From assembly GCF_007990775.1 (NCBI RefSeq), contig NZ_BJXB01000007.1, forward strand, positions 155,353 through 219,352: a stretch of DNA of 64,000 bases, in the 5' to 3' direction. The position numbers were made by a program, and so were the translations under genes. This DNA is from Deinococcus cellulosilyticus NBRC 106333 = KACC 11606. Lineage in GTDB: Bacteria; Deinococcota; Deinococci; Deinococcales; Deinococcaceae. Below are positions 52,913 through 61,087 of this stretch, in pieces. Below the pieces are notes generated by a model. That model was not told the origin of the DNA, ran no database searches, and saw only the letters and a program-made list of their open reading frames with translations. How positions within the stretch are numbered: position 1 is the first letter of the stretch; every line of letters begins with the position of its first letter.

Positions 52913-53130
52913 GCAGTGGACTCCTGTGAAGAGGCTGCCCTGGGACACGTGTCAAACCCGGAGCAGGAATGAAACCAGAACGCCTTGCTGACCTGATGGC
53001 TCAAAAGGAGCTTGCTGAATCCCTAAATCAAACGAACATCTCCGAACATACAACAGTGTCCCTGTGGTGCACCTGCGCACAACGGCTGATCTCAGCATCA
53101 GCACAAAGCCCTATGGGCAGCCTCGACTGT

Positions 53131-53181
53131 TTTCCAAACCCGGACCACCTGCCCCTGGCGTGGGTGGTCCGGGTTTGGAAA
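53131..53181. repeat. 19-bp perfect inverted repeat after the VOC gene
   Basis: The arm TTTCCAAACCCGGACCACC at 53131-53149 pairs perfectly with 53163-53181 across a 13-nt loop. It lies 23 bp past the restored VOC stop. It could be a terminator between the VOC and UvrA-like genes, although no T-run follows. Confidence 0.8.
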
Positions 53182-53203
53182 CGCGATCGTTTTGCTCCGC
53201 ACA

Positions 53204-53541
53204 TCAAAGGGTCTGCATCAGGCCCAGCATGTTGCCGTCTGCATCCCTGACAGAGGCAATCAGTTTCCACCCACATCCCGCACCCCCTGCACCTGGGTGG
53301 CTCCAGCATCCAGCAAGGATTGCAGGTGGCTGTGGATGTCGGTCACGTTCACAAAGCACACGGGACCCGTCATGCCGTACTTGTGGCCATTGGGGTCAAG
53401 ACCGATGTCCTGATCGTTGACTTTGTACCCGACGTAGTAAGGTGCATCGGCATAAGGATCAACGCCAAGGAGTGCACCGAAGATGTTTTTGGCCTGATCG
53501 AGGTTTTTCACAGGATAGATGATGGTGGTGATTCCAGTCAT
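53204..53541 (-). pseudogene. VOC (glyoxalase-fold) protein with a -1 frameshift
   Basis: The frame from the ATG at 53541 gives a VOC-fold protein (MTGITTIIYPVKNLDQAKNI, PYYVGYKVNDQDIGLDPNGH) but ends early in RDVGGN at 53260. One missing base in the GGTGGAAAC run would restore KLIASVRDADGNMLGLMQTL, a normal VOC C-terminus that ends at 53204. So this is either a pseudogene or a sequence error. It is third in a probable ArsR-SRPBCC-VOC operon. Confidence 0.75.
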
Positions 53542-53630
53542 GGTTTTTCTCCTTCGCTGAATGGGGGCTGTGAATGGGGACGTCCGGTTCTTGCGAGCGG
53601 ATCAAGGTCAGTGCTTTTTTGTGGAGGGGG

Positions 53631-54068
53631 CTATTCCAGTTCGCCCAGCAGGGAATCCAGTTTTGTCAGGAAGCCCGACCAGCCATACTCGGCCCCATTG
53701 CGGTTGTGCAACTGCGTGGCCTGGAAGCCCGTTTGCTCCATGCGCAGGAGGGTGCCTGCTCCATCCGGGGTCAGGGTCCACCGGACAACAGTGTTCAATT
53801 CAGGCTGGCTTTCCCATTCGGTGTTCCAGCGGTAGGAAAGGTGATGGGGAGGGTTCACTTCCAGCACCTCACACTTCACCACCCCATCCCAGTGGGGCAT
53901 TGGGGCACGCCGCAAATGGAAGTGGTGCCCCACAATGGGTTGAAAATCATTGGTCATCAACCACTGGGAGAGCAAATCTTTTTCGGTGAGGGCACGCCAG
54001 ACTTTCTCGGGGGCGTGGGACAGGTAGCGGTCAATCACGATGGCCTGGGAGGGTGAGAGGGGCTCCAT
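53631..54068 (-). CDS. SRPBCC (AHSA1-like) domain protein
   Basis: This 145-residue protein has the START/AHSA1-like pattern: IVIDRYLSHAPEKVWRALTEKDLLSQWL, a conserved HLSYRWNTEWE strand and LLRMEQTGF with a long C-terminal helix. These bind small hydrophobic ligands. The ATG at 54068 overlaps the ArsR stop (TGATG). ArsR-SRPBCC pairs are common and the two are probably co-translated. Confidence 0.9.
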   Translation of the reverse strand: MEPLSPSQAIVIDRYLSHAPEKVWRALTEKDLLSQWLMTNDFQPIVGHHFHLRRAPMPHWDGVVKCEVLEVNPPHHLSYRWNTEWESQPELNTVVRWTLTPDGAGTLLRMEQTGFQATQLHNRNGAEYGWSGFLTKLDSLLGELE

Positions 54069-54391
54069 CAGTCCTCCATCCTGTCCAGCACATCTTCGAG
54101 TGCATCCAGGCGACCCTGCCAGTAAACAGCGTACTGTTGCACCCAGTTGAAAATCGGGGTGAGGCCCTCCGGGGTGGCCTGGTAATGGGTTTCCCGGCCC
54201 CGGGGGTGGTCGATCACCAATCCGGCTTCCTTGAGGGTTTTGAGGTGCTTGGACACGGCAGGCTGTGAAACCCCTGCCTGATCGGTGAGGTGGCGGACCG
54301 TCTGCTCCCCTTCCCGCAGGAGTTGCTCGAAGATGCCTCTTCGGGTGGGATCTGCAAGGGCATGAAACTGTGCTGTCGGTGTAGCGTCCAC
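54068..54391 (-). CDS. ArsR-family transcriptional repressor
   Basis: This 107-residue repressor has an ArsR winged helix: FHALADPTRRGIFEQLLREGEQTVRHLTDQAGVSQPAVSKHLKTLKEAGLVIDHPRGRETHYQ. The metal-binding ELCVC motif of true ArsR is absent, so it probably does not sense metal. It starts with GTG (54391), only 6 nt behind a consensus -10, and a perfect palindrome overlaps the promoter. It is the first gene of the SRPBCC operon and is expected to be autoregulated. Confidence 0.94.
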   Translation of the reverse strand: MDATPTAQFHALADPTRRGIFEQLLREGEQTVRHLTDQAGVSQPAVSKHLKTLKEAGLVIDHPRGRETHYQATPEGLTPIFNWVQQYAVYWQGRLDALEDVLDRMED

Positions 54392-54397
54392 ACAAGA

Positions 54398-54426
54398 ATC
54401 ATAACCGAATGGTTATGAATTGTCAA
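54398..54426 (-). promoter_or_regulatory. Leaderless consensus promoter with ArsR operator
   Basis: TTGACA (54426-54421) and TATGAT (54403-54398) are 17 bp apart on the minus strand, and the GTG start follows 6 nt after TATGAT. The perfect inverted repeat CATAACC-GAAT-GGTTATG (54400-54417) fills the spacer and -10 box. Confidence 0.85.
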
Positions 54427-54493
54427 GCTTATCGGGAGCACCATGGACCTCAACTCCCCACTGGAAATGGTGCAGTACCAGGAACAATGACAT

Positions 54494-54582
54494 TGAATTT
54501 TCGCAGCTCCAAAATCTCAGACATTCAAACTTCCAGAATTTTGGCCGCACTGAACTGTCAAAGCTCTGGAATTCCAGAGCTT
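54494..54582. repeat. Dispersed plasmid motif cluster with a 22-bp palindrome (site G)
   Basis: A CAGCTCCAAAATCTCAGA variant is followed by a perfect 22-bp palindrome at 54561-54582 with the core AGCTCTGGAATTCCAGAGCT. This is the clearest symmetric form of the motif and lies between ArsR and rep. Confidence 0.75.
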
Positions 54583-54680
54583 CATAAATAAACCGATGAA
54601 ACCCGCAGCTCGTCTGACACATGGTTTTTTGCGAGTTCAGACAATCATCCAGACCGTCTTCCGGGACATCACCTCATTTA

Positions 54681-54850
54681 CAGAGCTTCAAAATTCTGAA
54701 TTTTCAATTGCCTGGAGTTTCAGAAATCTGGCTTTTCGGAGCTGCAACTTTTCAGAGCTTCAATCTGGTTATTGGTTCCAGACGATCCCATACGACACCC
54801 AGAAAAACAACGCTCAGATTTTCAGAGCTTCAAAAATCCAGAGCTTTAGG
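54681..54850. repeat. Dispersed plasmid motif cluster (sites H1-H3)
   Basis: Copies lie at 54681-54705 (CAGAGCTTCAAAATTC), 54735-54768 (TTTTCAGAGCTTCAATCTGG) and 54815-54850 (TTTTCAGAGCTTCAAAAATC plus CAGAGCT), ending 57 bp from the rep stop codon. The segment has no coding capacity. Confidence 0.75.
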
Positions 54851-54906
54851 TGTTCAAATTGCTGAAATTTCAGAGGGCAGCAGAGCATCCAACAGGCCTG
54901 CTCCCC

Positions 54907-56268
54907 TCAACCGGTGGTCATCAGGGTGATGCGCAGGTCATTCACAAAATCGGGTTTCTTGTTCTCGTACATGGCTGTCATCAGCCTTTGAAGCAGATCT
55001 TCGAGGTTCAGCAACTGGTTCTCGATGGCGCGGTTGAGCAGGTCTTTTTCAGGCACACTCAGGTCGTTTTTGAGCAGCAAGGTCAGGGTTTTCAGCTGCT
55101 GTTCGGGGGAAGGGGGCAGGGTCGGCTCTGCTTCAGGTTGCCGGGTTTCTGCTCTTGCCTTCGAGGCCTTTTCGGTGGTTTTGCGACCCCTGCTGGGTTT
55201 GGTGGGCATGGGCAAGTCATCTGAAGCGTAGTTTTCAGGGTTTTTGATGATGTTCATCAGGAGGGCCCCGGGGCGGCTCATCTGGTAACCCATCTGTTTG
55301 AGCTGGTCAAAACGCTCAATGGCCTGCTGAATTCGCCCAGGATACTGCTGGATGGCCGTGCGAGCAAAGCCCTGGGTCATTCCCCTCGCCACCAATTCGG
55401 AGAGCAATGTGGTGGCTTCCAGCGCATCCTGCTGCCCCTGGGGAAACTCATAGATGATCCTCTGCTGCTGCCCTCTTCCCTGAAACGCAATGTCCTTCAG
55501 GTAACCCACGGATTTGAGCTCATCGTGGGCAGATTGCAGGCTGCGGCGAATTTTGGTGGGGGTCAGGTCCGACAGGTGACACAACACCCCCCACTCCACC
55601 AGCGAGAAATCCAGCCGGTAGTGAATGATTTCCAGGGTTTCCGGGTCCCTGCGTTTGGCTTCCAGCTGGCGGTACAGGGCTTTGCTGGTGGGCTGGGAAA
55701 GCTGGTCCAGAATCCGGGAGTTGAGGGGGTTCAGGTAACCGGAGTGAATGGAATGCACAATCTGCTTGGGGAGCCCCACCTGAATCACCGAGGCACTGTC
55801 CAGGTGGTGGTCCTCGTTTTTGGTGTAGGTCAGGGCGTCCAGGTGCCTGAAGTGGACCGTCACCCAGCGTTTTCCGAGGTGGTCACGCCAGGCCCGCTCA
55901 ATCGTGTAGGAAGCCTTGTACAGCCGATTGAGGCTGACTTTGAGCATCTGGTAGGCCCGGGAGTTGGGCTCAATGCCTGAAGCCATCAGAAGCTCTCTGG
56001 GGGTCACGGTGAAACGCCCATCATCCGGGGCCCCCTCATCAATGAACCTTTTGATCAATGACAGGTAGATTTCAGTGTCCACGCCGTGTGGGACAGTGGT
56101 AGGAGATTCGCAGGTGACTTTCATGGGTTGACCATCAAGCTCAAAATCCATGTCCCAGTTCTTGAAATCATCCGCCACCTGGCGCTGGGCACTGATCAGA
56201 CCGAGGCGCGAGATGTTCAGTTCGTCCGGGGAGTGTTTGTCTTTGCTGGCGTTTTCGTCCCTGGTCAT
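54907..56268 (-). CDS. Plasmid replication initiator protein (RepA-like, Deinococcus type)
   Basis: This 453-residue initiator resembles the replication initiator A proteins of Deinococcus plasmids. The N-terminal half has two winged-helix-like modules (EIYLSLIKRFIDEG..FTVTPRELLMASGIEPNSRAYQMLKVSLNRLYKASY and YRLDFSLVEWGVLCHLSDLTPTKIRRSLQSAHDEL). A basic linker (about 365-390) leads to a helical C-terminus. It faces away from an array of fifteen iterons, which it presumably binds to open the origin. The ATG is 10 nt behind a TATAAA box. Confidence 0.88.
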   Translation of the reverse strand: MTRDENASKDKHSPDELNISRLGLISAQRQVADDFKNWDMDFELDGQPMKVTCESPTTVPHGVDTEIYLSLIKRFIDEGAPDDGRFTVTPRELLMASGIEPNSRAYQMLKVSLNRLYKASYTIERAWRDHLGKRWVTVHFRHLDALTYTKNEDHHLDSASVIQVGLPKQIVHSIHSGYLNPLNSRILDQLSQPTSKALYRQLEAKRRDPETLEIIHYRLDFSLVEWGVLCHLSDLTPTKIRRSLQSAHDELKSVGYLKDIAFQGRGQQQRIIYEFPQGQQDALEATTLLSELVARGMTQGFARTAIQQYPGRIQQAIERFDQLKQMGYQMSRPGALLMNIIKNPENYASDDLPMPTKPSRGRKTTEKASKARAETRQPEAEPTLPPSPEQQLKTLTLLLKNDLSVPEKDLLNRAIENQLLNLEDLLQRLMTAMYENKKPDFVNDLRITLMTTG

Positions 56269-56269
56269 T

Positions 56270-56330
56270 GATGATGATTTTATAGTATTTTTCTTTTTAT
56301 TTATGAACTGAATGATATATCATCATCAGC
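56270..56330 (-). promoter_or_regulatory. AT-rich rep promoter region
   Basis: The segment between rep and the iterons is very AT-rich and contains TATAAA ten bases before the rep ATG on the minus strand. It may serve both as rep promoter and as the unwinding element of the origin. Confidence 0.6.
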
Positions 56331-56364
56331 TGGACCCCGTGCAGTACATCAAAAAAAGCCTACT

Positions 56365-57110
56365 TTGACCAGGTTGCACGTGACTTTTGCCCCCCAATTG
56401 ACCAGGTTGCACGTGACCAATTGACCAGGTTGCACGTGACTTTGTAAGCAAATCACTTTGGAATTGACCAGGTTGCACGTGACCAATTGACCAGGTTGCA
56501 CGTGACCTGCAGCCTCCAATTGACCAGGTTGCACGTGACCCTCTTCAGGGCAATTGACCAGGTTGCACGTGACTTTTGAGGGTTTTTTGGGGCAAATTGA
56601 CCAGGTTGCACGTGACCCGGCCTGTTGCTTCGCCAGCACAATGGAAAACCCTGTTTTGACCAGGTTGCACGTGACCTGAATTGACCAGGTTGCACGTGAC
56701 CCATCAGGACAATTGACCAGGTTGCACGTGACCCAGAAAACCCGTCCATCCTTACCGCAAAAAACCCCGAATTGACCAGGTTGCACGTGACCTCTGGGTG
56801 TTTTTGAGGACCAATTGACCACGTTGCACGTGAGACCAGAGCGATGGTTTTTGCCTTGAGGACAGGTGTGGTGTTTTAAGGTTTTCGCGTCCTGGAGAAG
56901 TGAAAACATCTGATTCCGTGTGATTTTCCAGCAGGCTTTTGGTGTTTACAGGTTTGGTTTTCCGGCCTGCAACGTCCCTGGACCTGGGCGATTTCTGGGG
57001 CAAATTGACCAGGTTGCACGTGACCTGTGGGGTGATTGAAAGCCTGAGAAGGGGCTTAATTGTGCAGTTTTCTGGGGATTTTTTTGCAAATTGACCAGGT
57101 TGCACGTGAG
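56365..57110 (+). repeat. Plasmid origin: fifteen 20-bp iterons
   Basis: The unit TTGACCAGGTTGCACGTGAC occurs in one orientation at 56365, 56398, 56421, 56464, 56487, 56520, 56554, 56597, 56656, 56681, 56713, 56772, 56815 (two changes), 57005 and 57091 (last base changed). Start-to-start distances are often 23, 33 or 43 bp, close to whole helical turns. Each contains CACGTG. The array lies next to the AT-rich rep promoter and is the probable vegetative origin. Confidence 0.95.
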
Positions 57111-57283
57111 TCCTTGATGGCCTTGAAATGGGAGAACTTGCCGTCCAGAACGTAAATCATGGATTCCAGCCTTGCGTCGGTAGTTGCAGCAGGGCCCATT
57201 GCCTGGGTCAGGAGTGAAACTCCACCTCGGTTCTCAAAGCCACCAGGCCATGACAATCCAGAATCGTCTTTAAAGCCTGTCAA
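57111..57283 (-). pseudogene. Possible gene remnant cut by the last iteron
   Basis: A frame on the minus strand reads like real protein (GFENRGGVSLLTQAMG, TTDARLESMIYVLDGKFSHFKAI) for about 57 residues and then runs into the iteron at 57091-57110. It may be the relic of a mobile-element or plasmid gene. I cannot identify it, and it may be chance. Confidence 0.25.
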
Positions 57284-57495
57284 AATTCCAAAAGGGTATC
57301 CAAGTACCCCTGAGCGGTTACAAGGCCCTTACAAACGATTCTGGGCGTCACTGGGATGAAAAGACCTGTGAGTGAAGACCCCAGTTTTCTGCTTTTGGCC
57401 CAGAGCGTTTGGTTTGAAGGCAGTCTGGTGAACTTCTCAGGCACCTGGGAACGAAGGGGAGTGGCCTCACAGAGGGTGTGATGCCATCCCTCAAG

Positions 57496-57504
57496 TTGTC
57501 CACA
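57496..57504 (+). promoter_or_regulatory. Candidate DnaA box
   Basis: TTGTCCACA differs by one base from the consensus TTATCCACA and lies 386 bp from the last iteron. A single box near an iteron origin is common. Confidence 0.4.
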
Positions 57505-57514
57505 GTGAATAACA

Positions 57515-57595
57515 AAAATTCAAAGCTCTGAAATTTCAGAACTCCAAAAATTTGGAAATTCGAATGCTCAGAGATTTGAGTCTCCAAACTGGTTT
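57515..57595. repeat. Dispersed plasmid motif cluster (site I)
   Basis: AATTCAAAGCTCTGAAATTT, AACTCCAAAAATTTGG and related AT-rich units follow one another with internal inverted repeats. The 57.1-57.86 kb gap otherwise shows no gene. Confidence 0.6.
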
Positions 57596-57710
57596 TCGTT
57601 CTTCCAGGAGGCATTGTTGATGGTTTGCATCGGCGATCATGTGAGGTGGTTTAAAGGTTGGAGTGTCTCCTGCATTCTGATCTGCCGCTCATCACCAGTC
57701 CAGCGTGACC

Positions 57711-57786
57711 GAAAGTTCGAAGCTTTGAAGCTCCAAAAATTTGAATTTCTGATTTTTTAAATTTTTGAAGCTTCATTGAAATTCTG
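57711..57786. repeat. Dispersed plasmid motif cluster (site J)
   Basis: AGTTCGAAGCTTTGAAGCTC and AAATTTTTGAAGCTTCATTG, with TTGAAGCT repeated in both orientations, form a run of overlapping inverted repeats. Confidence 0.65.
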
Positions 57787-57856
57787 GCTGTCCTGAAAGG
57801 AGAAACCAGAGTTTCTGATGGAACCTGATGGATTTTAGTGGACAATCAAATCCTGA

Positions 57857-58759
57857 TCAGCAACCATCTTCCAGGCACACAGATTCCAGAAATGCCTGAA
57901 CGTCCTTAAAGGCCTGCACAGCCTCAGGCAACCCCTCTCCCCAGGCGGGCCAGACGTGCCACATCTCAGGGTAGGTCTTGATCAGACACTGGACTGCTGC
58001 CTCAGAAGCCTGATCTGCAAGGGTCAGGCTGTCTGACAGAAGCACCTCATGCTCACCCACCAGGCAGAGCATGGGAGGAAGGCCAGAAAGTGAAGCAAAC
58101 AGGGGAGAGGCCATATCGTCCTGAGGGTCATGATCCTGAAGATAAACATCTGCTGCTTTTTGCAGGCCGTCTCTGGTGACCAGGGGGTCCAGTTCTGCCA
58201 GAGAAAGCATGGTCTCTCCAGACAGGGTGAGGTCCAACCAGGGGGAAATGAAAAATGCACCGGCTGGAATCCTGAGCCCTTCGTCACGGGCTTTGAGCAG
58301 GGCAGAGAGAGCAATCTGACCACCTGCTGAATCTCCTGCAAAGCAGACCTGGGATGGAGGGTGACCTGTCACAAGCAACTGCTGGTAAGCTTCAACCGTA
58401 AAATCGATGGCCTGTGGGAAGGGATGCTCAGGTGCAAGTGGGTAATCCAGAGTGAGGACTTGCCATCCGGTGTGCAGGGCCAGCAGTGCCGCCAGATGAC
58501 GGTGGGTTTTGCTGGAGCCCTGGGAGAAACCTCCCCCGTGCAGGTACAGAATGGTTCCAGAAAAACCAGAAGTGGGCTGGATGCGCTCTCCAACCAGTGC
58601 CCCATCTTCAAGGGGTTCAACCAGAATCCCTGAAGGCAGTGGGTTTTTGAGGGCTTCTTCCTCCCACAGCCTGCGCTCTTCTTCCAGAGAAAGAGGTGGG
58701 AGGTTCTGGGTCAGGGGTTGACGCTGGGGTCTCATGGTTCTGCTTTCGGGACTGGCCAC
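57857..58759 (-). CDS. Alpha/beta hydrolase, HSL-type esterase/lipase
   Basis: This 300-residue esterase belongs to the hormone-sensitive lipase family. It has the oxyanion motif LYLHGGGF, the nucleophile FAGDSAGG, the acid in a LSLAELDPLVT/PLFASLSGLPPML region and the catalytic His in EMWHVWP. It lacks a signal peptide. The GTG at 58759 has GAGGAG 4 nt upstream; an ATG at 58735 is possible. It is flanked on both sides by the dispersed plasmid motif. Confidence 0.9.
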   Translation of the reverse strand: MASPESRTMRPQRQPLTQNLPPLSLEEERRLWEEEALKNPLPSGILVEPLEDGALVGERIQPTSGFSGTILYLHGGGFSQGSSKTHRHLAALLALHTGWQVLTLDYPLAPEHPFPQAIDFTVEAYQQLLVTGHPPSQVCFAGDSAGGQIALSALLKARDEGLRIPAGAFFISPWLDLTLSGETMLSLAELDPLVTRDGLQKAADVYLQDHDPQDDMASPLFASLSGLPPMLCLVGEHEVLLSDSLTLADQASEAAVQCLIKTYPEMWHVWPAWGEGLPEAVQAFKDVQAFLESVCLEDGC

Positions 58760-58777
58760 GGTGCTCCTCGCTGAGAT

Positions 58778-58853
58778 CTGAATTTCTGGATGTTTGCATT
58801 TTTGAAGCTCTAAAAATCTAGAGGTTCGGATTTTTGAATTTCCGGATATTCGG
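58778..58853. repeat. Dispersed plasmid motif cluster (site K)
   Basis: GAATTTCTGGATGTTTGCAT, TTTTTGAAGCTCTAAAAATC and GGATTTTTGAATTTCCGGAT follow each other upstream of the esterase gene. Confidence 0.65.
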
Positions 58854-58984
58854 GAAAGGCATGTGTATAACGCAGATTTTCTGCTCGTGATTGGTGATTT
58901 AAACCTGCAAGCAGAATAACATGGAAACAGGCAGCAGGTCTCGTAAACGTTGAGACCTGCTGCCTTGCCCTTGAGAAAACAGAT

Positions 58985-59740
58985 TCAGACCAGAACAGCT
59001 TCCATTTTCTTGAGGTTTTCCAGACTGATCTGGATGGATTCAAAAGGATTGCGGCGTGACAGGTCCTGTTCCACCACCAGCCATTTCACCCCTATCTCTT
59101 CAGCGACCTGCAGGATGCCGGGCATGTCAAGGATGCCTTCGCCCACCTCTGCAAAGAACTGCTCTGCTCCGGGTTCCATGTCCTTCATGTGCAGCACCGG
59201 GCAACGATCCTGCAGTTTCCTGAGGTAGGTTGCCGGGTCCTCGCCGCCTTTGGCGACCCAGTACACATCCAGTTCCATCTGCACCAGGTCCGGGTCGGTG
59301 TGGGCCAGCAGCAGGTCCAGTGCATATTCACCATCGAACTTGACGAATTCCCAGTCGTGGTTGTGGTACAGGAACTGCACCCCGTTGTCTTTCAGGTGCC
59401 TGCCAATCGCATTGAAGTCTGCTGCCCGGGCCAGCACCTCTTCTTTGCTCTCGAAGCGGTAGGAGAGGGTCACGTATTTGCCTCCCATTTCGTGGAGGAA
59501 GGAGATGATGTTTTCAGGATTGGTCTGGAGTTGCTCCACACTGGCGTGGCATCCCATCACCTGCACGTTCAGACGTTGCAGGTGGGCTTTCATGTCTTCC
59601 AGGCTGATTTCAGCAGGAGGGGGACCAATTTCCAGTGCGGTGTAGCCAATCTCTGCAACTTTGCTGAGGGCTCCCAGAAAGTCGGCTTGAAGTTGATCGC
59701 GGATGGTGTAGGGTTGCAGGGCGACAGGGAATCGGGGCAT
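58985..59740 (-). CDS. Sugar phosphate isomerase/epimerase (AP endonuclease 2-like TIM barrel)
   Basis: This 251-residue TIM-barrel protein opens MPRFPVALQPYTIRDQLQAD. It has the metal-binding sites of this family: an early GYTALEIGPP, NHDWEF with His, VQMELDVYWVAKGG with Glu/Asp, HMKDME and VVEQD with Glu. AGGATG precedes the ATG at 59740. It lies 31 bp after a Gfo/Idh dehydrogenase; such pairs process 3-keto-sugars or inositols. The exact substrate is unknown. Confidence 0.88.
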   Translation of the reverse strand: MPRFPVALQPYTIRDQLQADFLGALSKVAEIGYTALEIGPPPAEISLEDMKAHLQRLNVQVMGCHASVEQLQTNPENIISFLHEMGGKYVTLSYRFESKEEVLARAADFNAIGRHLKDNGVQFLYHNHDWEFVKFDGEYALDLLLAHTDPDLVQMELDVYWVAKGGEDPATYLRKLQDRCPVLHMKDMEPGAEQFFAEVGEGILDMPGILQVAEEIGVKWLVVEQDLSRRNPFESIQISLENLKKMEAVLV

Positions 59741-59771
59741 GGAATCATCCTTTCTGTGGTTGGAAGAGGTT

Positions 59772-60881
59772 TCAGTCATCAAGGCGGCCATGTTTCAGGC
59801 CCAGTGGGAGGGGTGCAGGAACGTCCTGGAATGGAGTGAGGGTGATGCGTTGCCCGGACCTGGAGGATTCAAAGATCCCCAGGGTGGCTTCGATCACATG
59901 GCGGGCCAGGTGACCACTGGCCCGGTGCGGGCGTCCAGAGCGCACCGCGTAACTGAGGTCTGCAAGGCCCACCCCCCGGCTGTTTTCTGAAAACCCATGT
60001 GAGTATGGGAATTCCTTGAGGGTGCCATCTGGTTGCAGCAACCGGATCGGACCACCGAACATGTTGGGGTCTGGGACCTGCAAGATGCCCTCTGTCCCGT
60101 ACACTTCAAACCTGGGGCTGTAGCCGAAACTTTCCTTGGCGGCCTGCAGGCTTGCCAGAACCCCGCCTTGCAATTCCAGGGTGGCGGTGGCGTGCTGTGG
60201 GGCCTCAACAGGGACGGACGCTCCGAAAAATGGTGAATGGGGATTCTGTACAGTGTGGACTTTCCGGGTCTGTGAAACTGCCCCACTGACCCTCTCAATG
60301 GGACCGAGGAGGAACACCAGTGCGGTCAGGTAATACGGAGCCATGTCAAAAATTGGGTCCCAGCCGTACTGGAAAAAGCTGGCGTGGTTGGGGTGCATCC
60401 CATCAAAGGCATTGCCCATCAGGATCTGGCCGTGTGCGGCGTAAGGGGTGCCGATCCAGCCATCATCAATGATTTTGCGGCAGGTTTGCAGCCCGGCCCC
60501 AAAGAAGGTGTCTGGGGCGCATCCCACCCTGAAGCCTTTTTTGTGGGCGCTGTCCAGAACGCGGTCTGCGTCCTCAAGGGTCAGAGCAAAGGGTTTTTCG
60601 GTGTACACGTGTTTGCCTGCATCAAGGATCTGCAGGTTGACCTCTGCATGGACTGCTGGAGAGGTGAGGTTGAGGACGATTTCAATTTCAGGGTCCGCAA
60701 GTAGCTCTTCAACACTGCAGGCCCTGGGGATGCCATACGCTTCGGCCTGTTTCTGGGCCATCTCGAGGCGCAGGTCTGCCACGGCGACAACTTCGGTGAC
60801 CCCGAACATGCGGGTGAGGTTCTGCAGGTAGATGCTGCTGATGGCTCCACAGCCAATGACGCCCACTCTGGTTCTCTGCAT
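59772..60881 (-). CDS. Gfo/Idh/MocA-family oxidoreductase
   Basis: This is a 369-residue NAD(P)-dependent sugar dehydrogenase. The Rossmann motif GVIGCGAISSIYLQNL and the conserved EKPFALT with the catalytic lysine are present, followed by a C-terminal beta-sheet domain with DMAPYYLTALVFLLGP. AGGAG lies 6 nt before the ATG. It is probably co-transcribed with the isomerase downstream and may oxidise a sugar released by the neighbouring GH30 enzyme. Confidence 0.93.
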   Translation of the reverse strand: MQRTRVGVIGCGAISSIYLQNLTRMFGVTEVVAVADLRLEMAQKQAEAYGIPRACSVEELLADPEIEIVLNLTSPAVHAEVNLQILDAGKHVYTEKPFALTLEDADRVLDSAHKKGFRVGCAPDTFFGAGLQTCRKIIDDGWIGTPYAAHGQILMGNAFDGMHPNHASFFQYGWDPIFDMAPYYLTALVFLLGPIERVSGAVSQTRKVHTVQNPHSPFFGASVPVEAPQHATATLELQGGVLASLQAAKESFGYSPRFEVYGTEGILQVPDPNMFGGPIRLLQPDGTLKEFPYSHGFSENSRGVGLADLSYAVRSGRPHRASGHLARHVIEATLGIFESSRSGQRITLTPFQDVPAPLPLGLKHGRLDD

Positions 60882-60929
60882 GGTGTGCTCCTGATCGGTG
60901 AGGGGTTTCTCTCAGTCTGCACTTCTTGT

Positions 60930-60941
60930 CGAATCGATTCG
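60930..60941 (-). promoter_or_regulatory. LacI-type operator CGAATCGATTCG
   Basis: A perfect 12-bp palindrome with a central CG lies 48 bp before the Gfo/Idh start. LacI-family operators have this central CG form. No LacI gene is present in the window. Confidence 0.55.
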
Positions 60942-61087
60942 CCAAGGTGATCAGACAACTGCTTTAAAAATCAAGGTTCCAGAGATTGATCATGCCACAT
61001 GGAGTTCCCCTTTGAAAAGCTTTCAGGAATTTCCGCAATGGCAAAGAAGAGGCCAGGGAAGGCCTCCTCTTTGCACAATATTGCAGT

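Noticed and set aside
56349..56909. A long open frame on the minus strand through the iteron array
   Set aside because: It only repeats the peptide read from the 20-bp iteron (GHVQPGQ / SRATWSI) and has no independent coding signal.
56365..57110. Reading the repeats as a CRISPR array
   Set aside because: The units are 20 bp, separated by 3-39 bp (and longer) of unequal length, with no cas genes. They fit plasmid iterons next to a rep gene.
57348..57845. Short leftward frames at 57348-57614 and 57651-57845
   Set aside because: They are made of the dispersed AT-rich motif (reading like NFQIFGVLKFQSFEF) and have no start signals.
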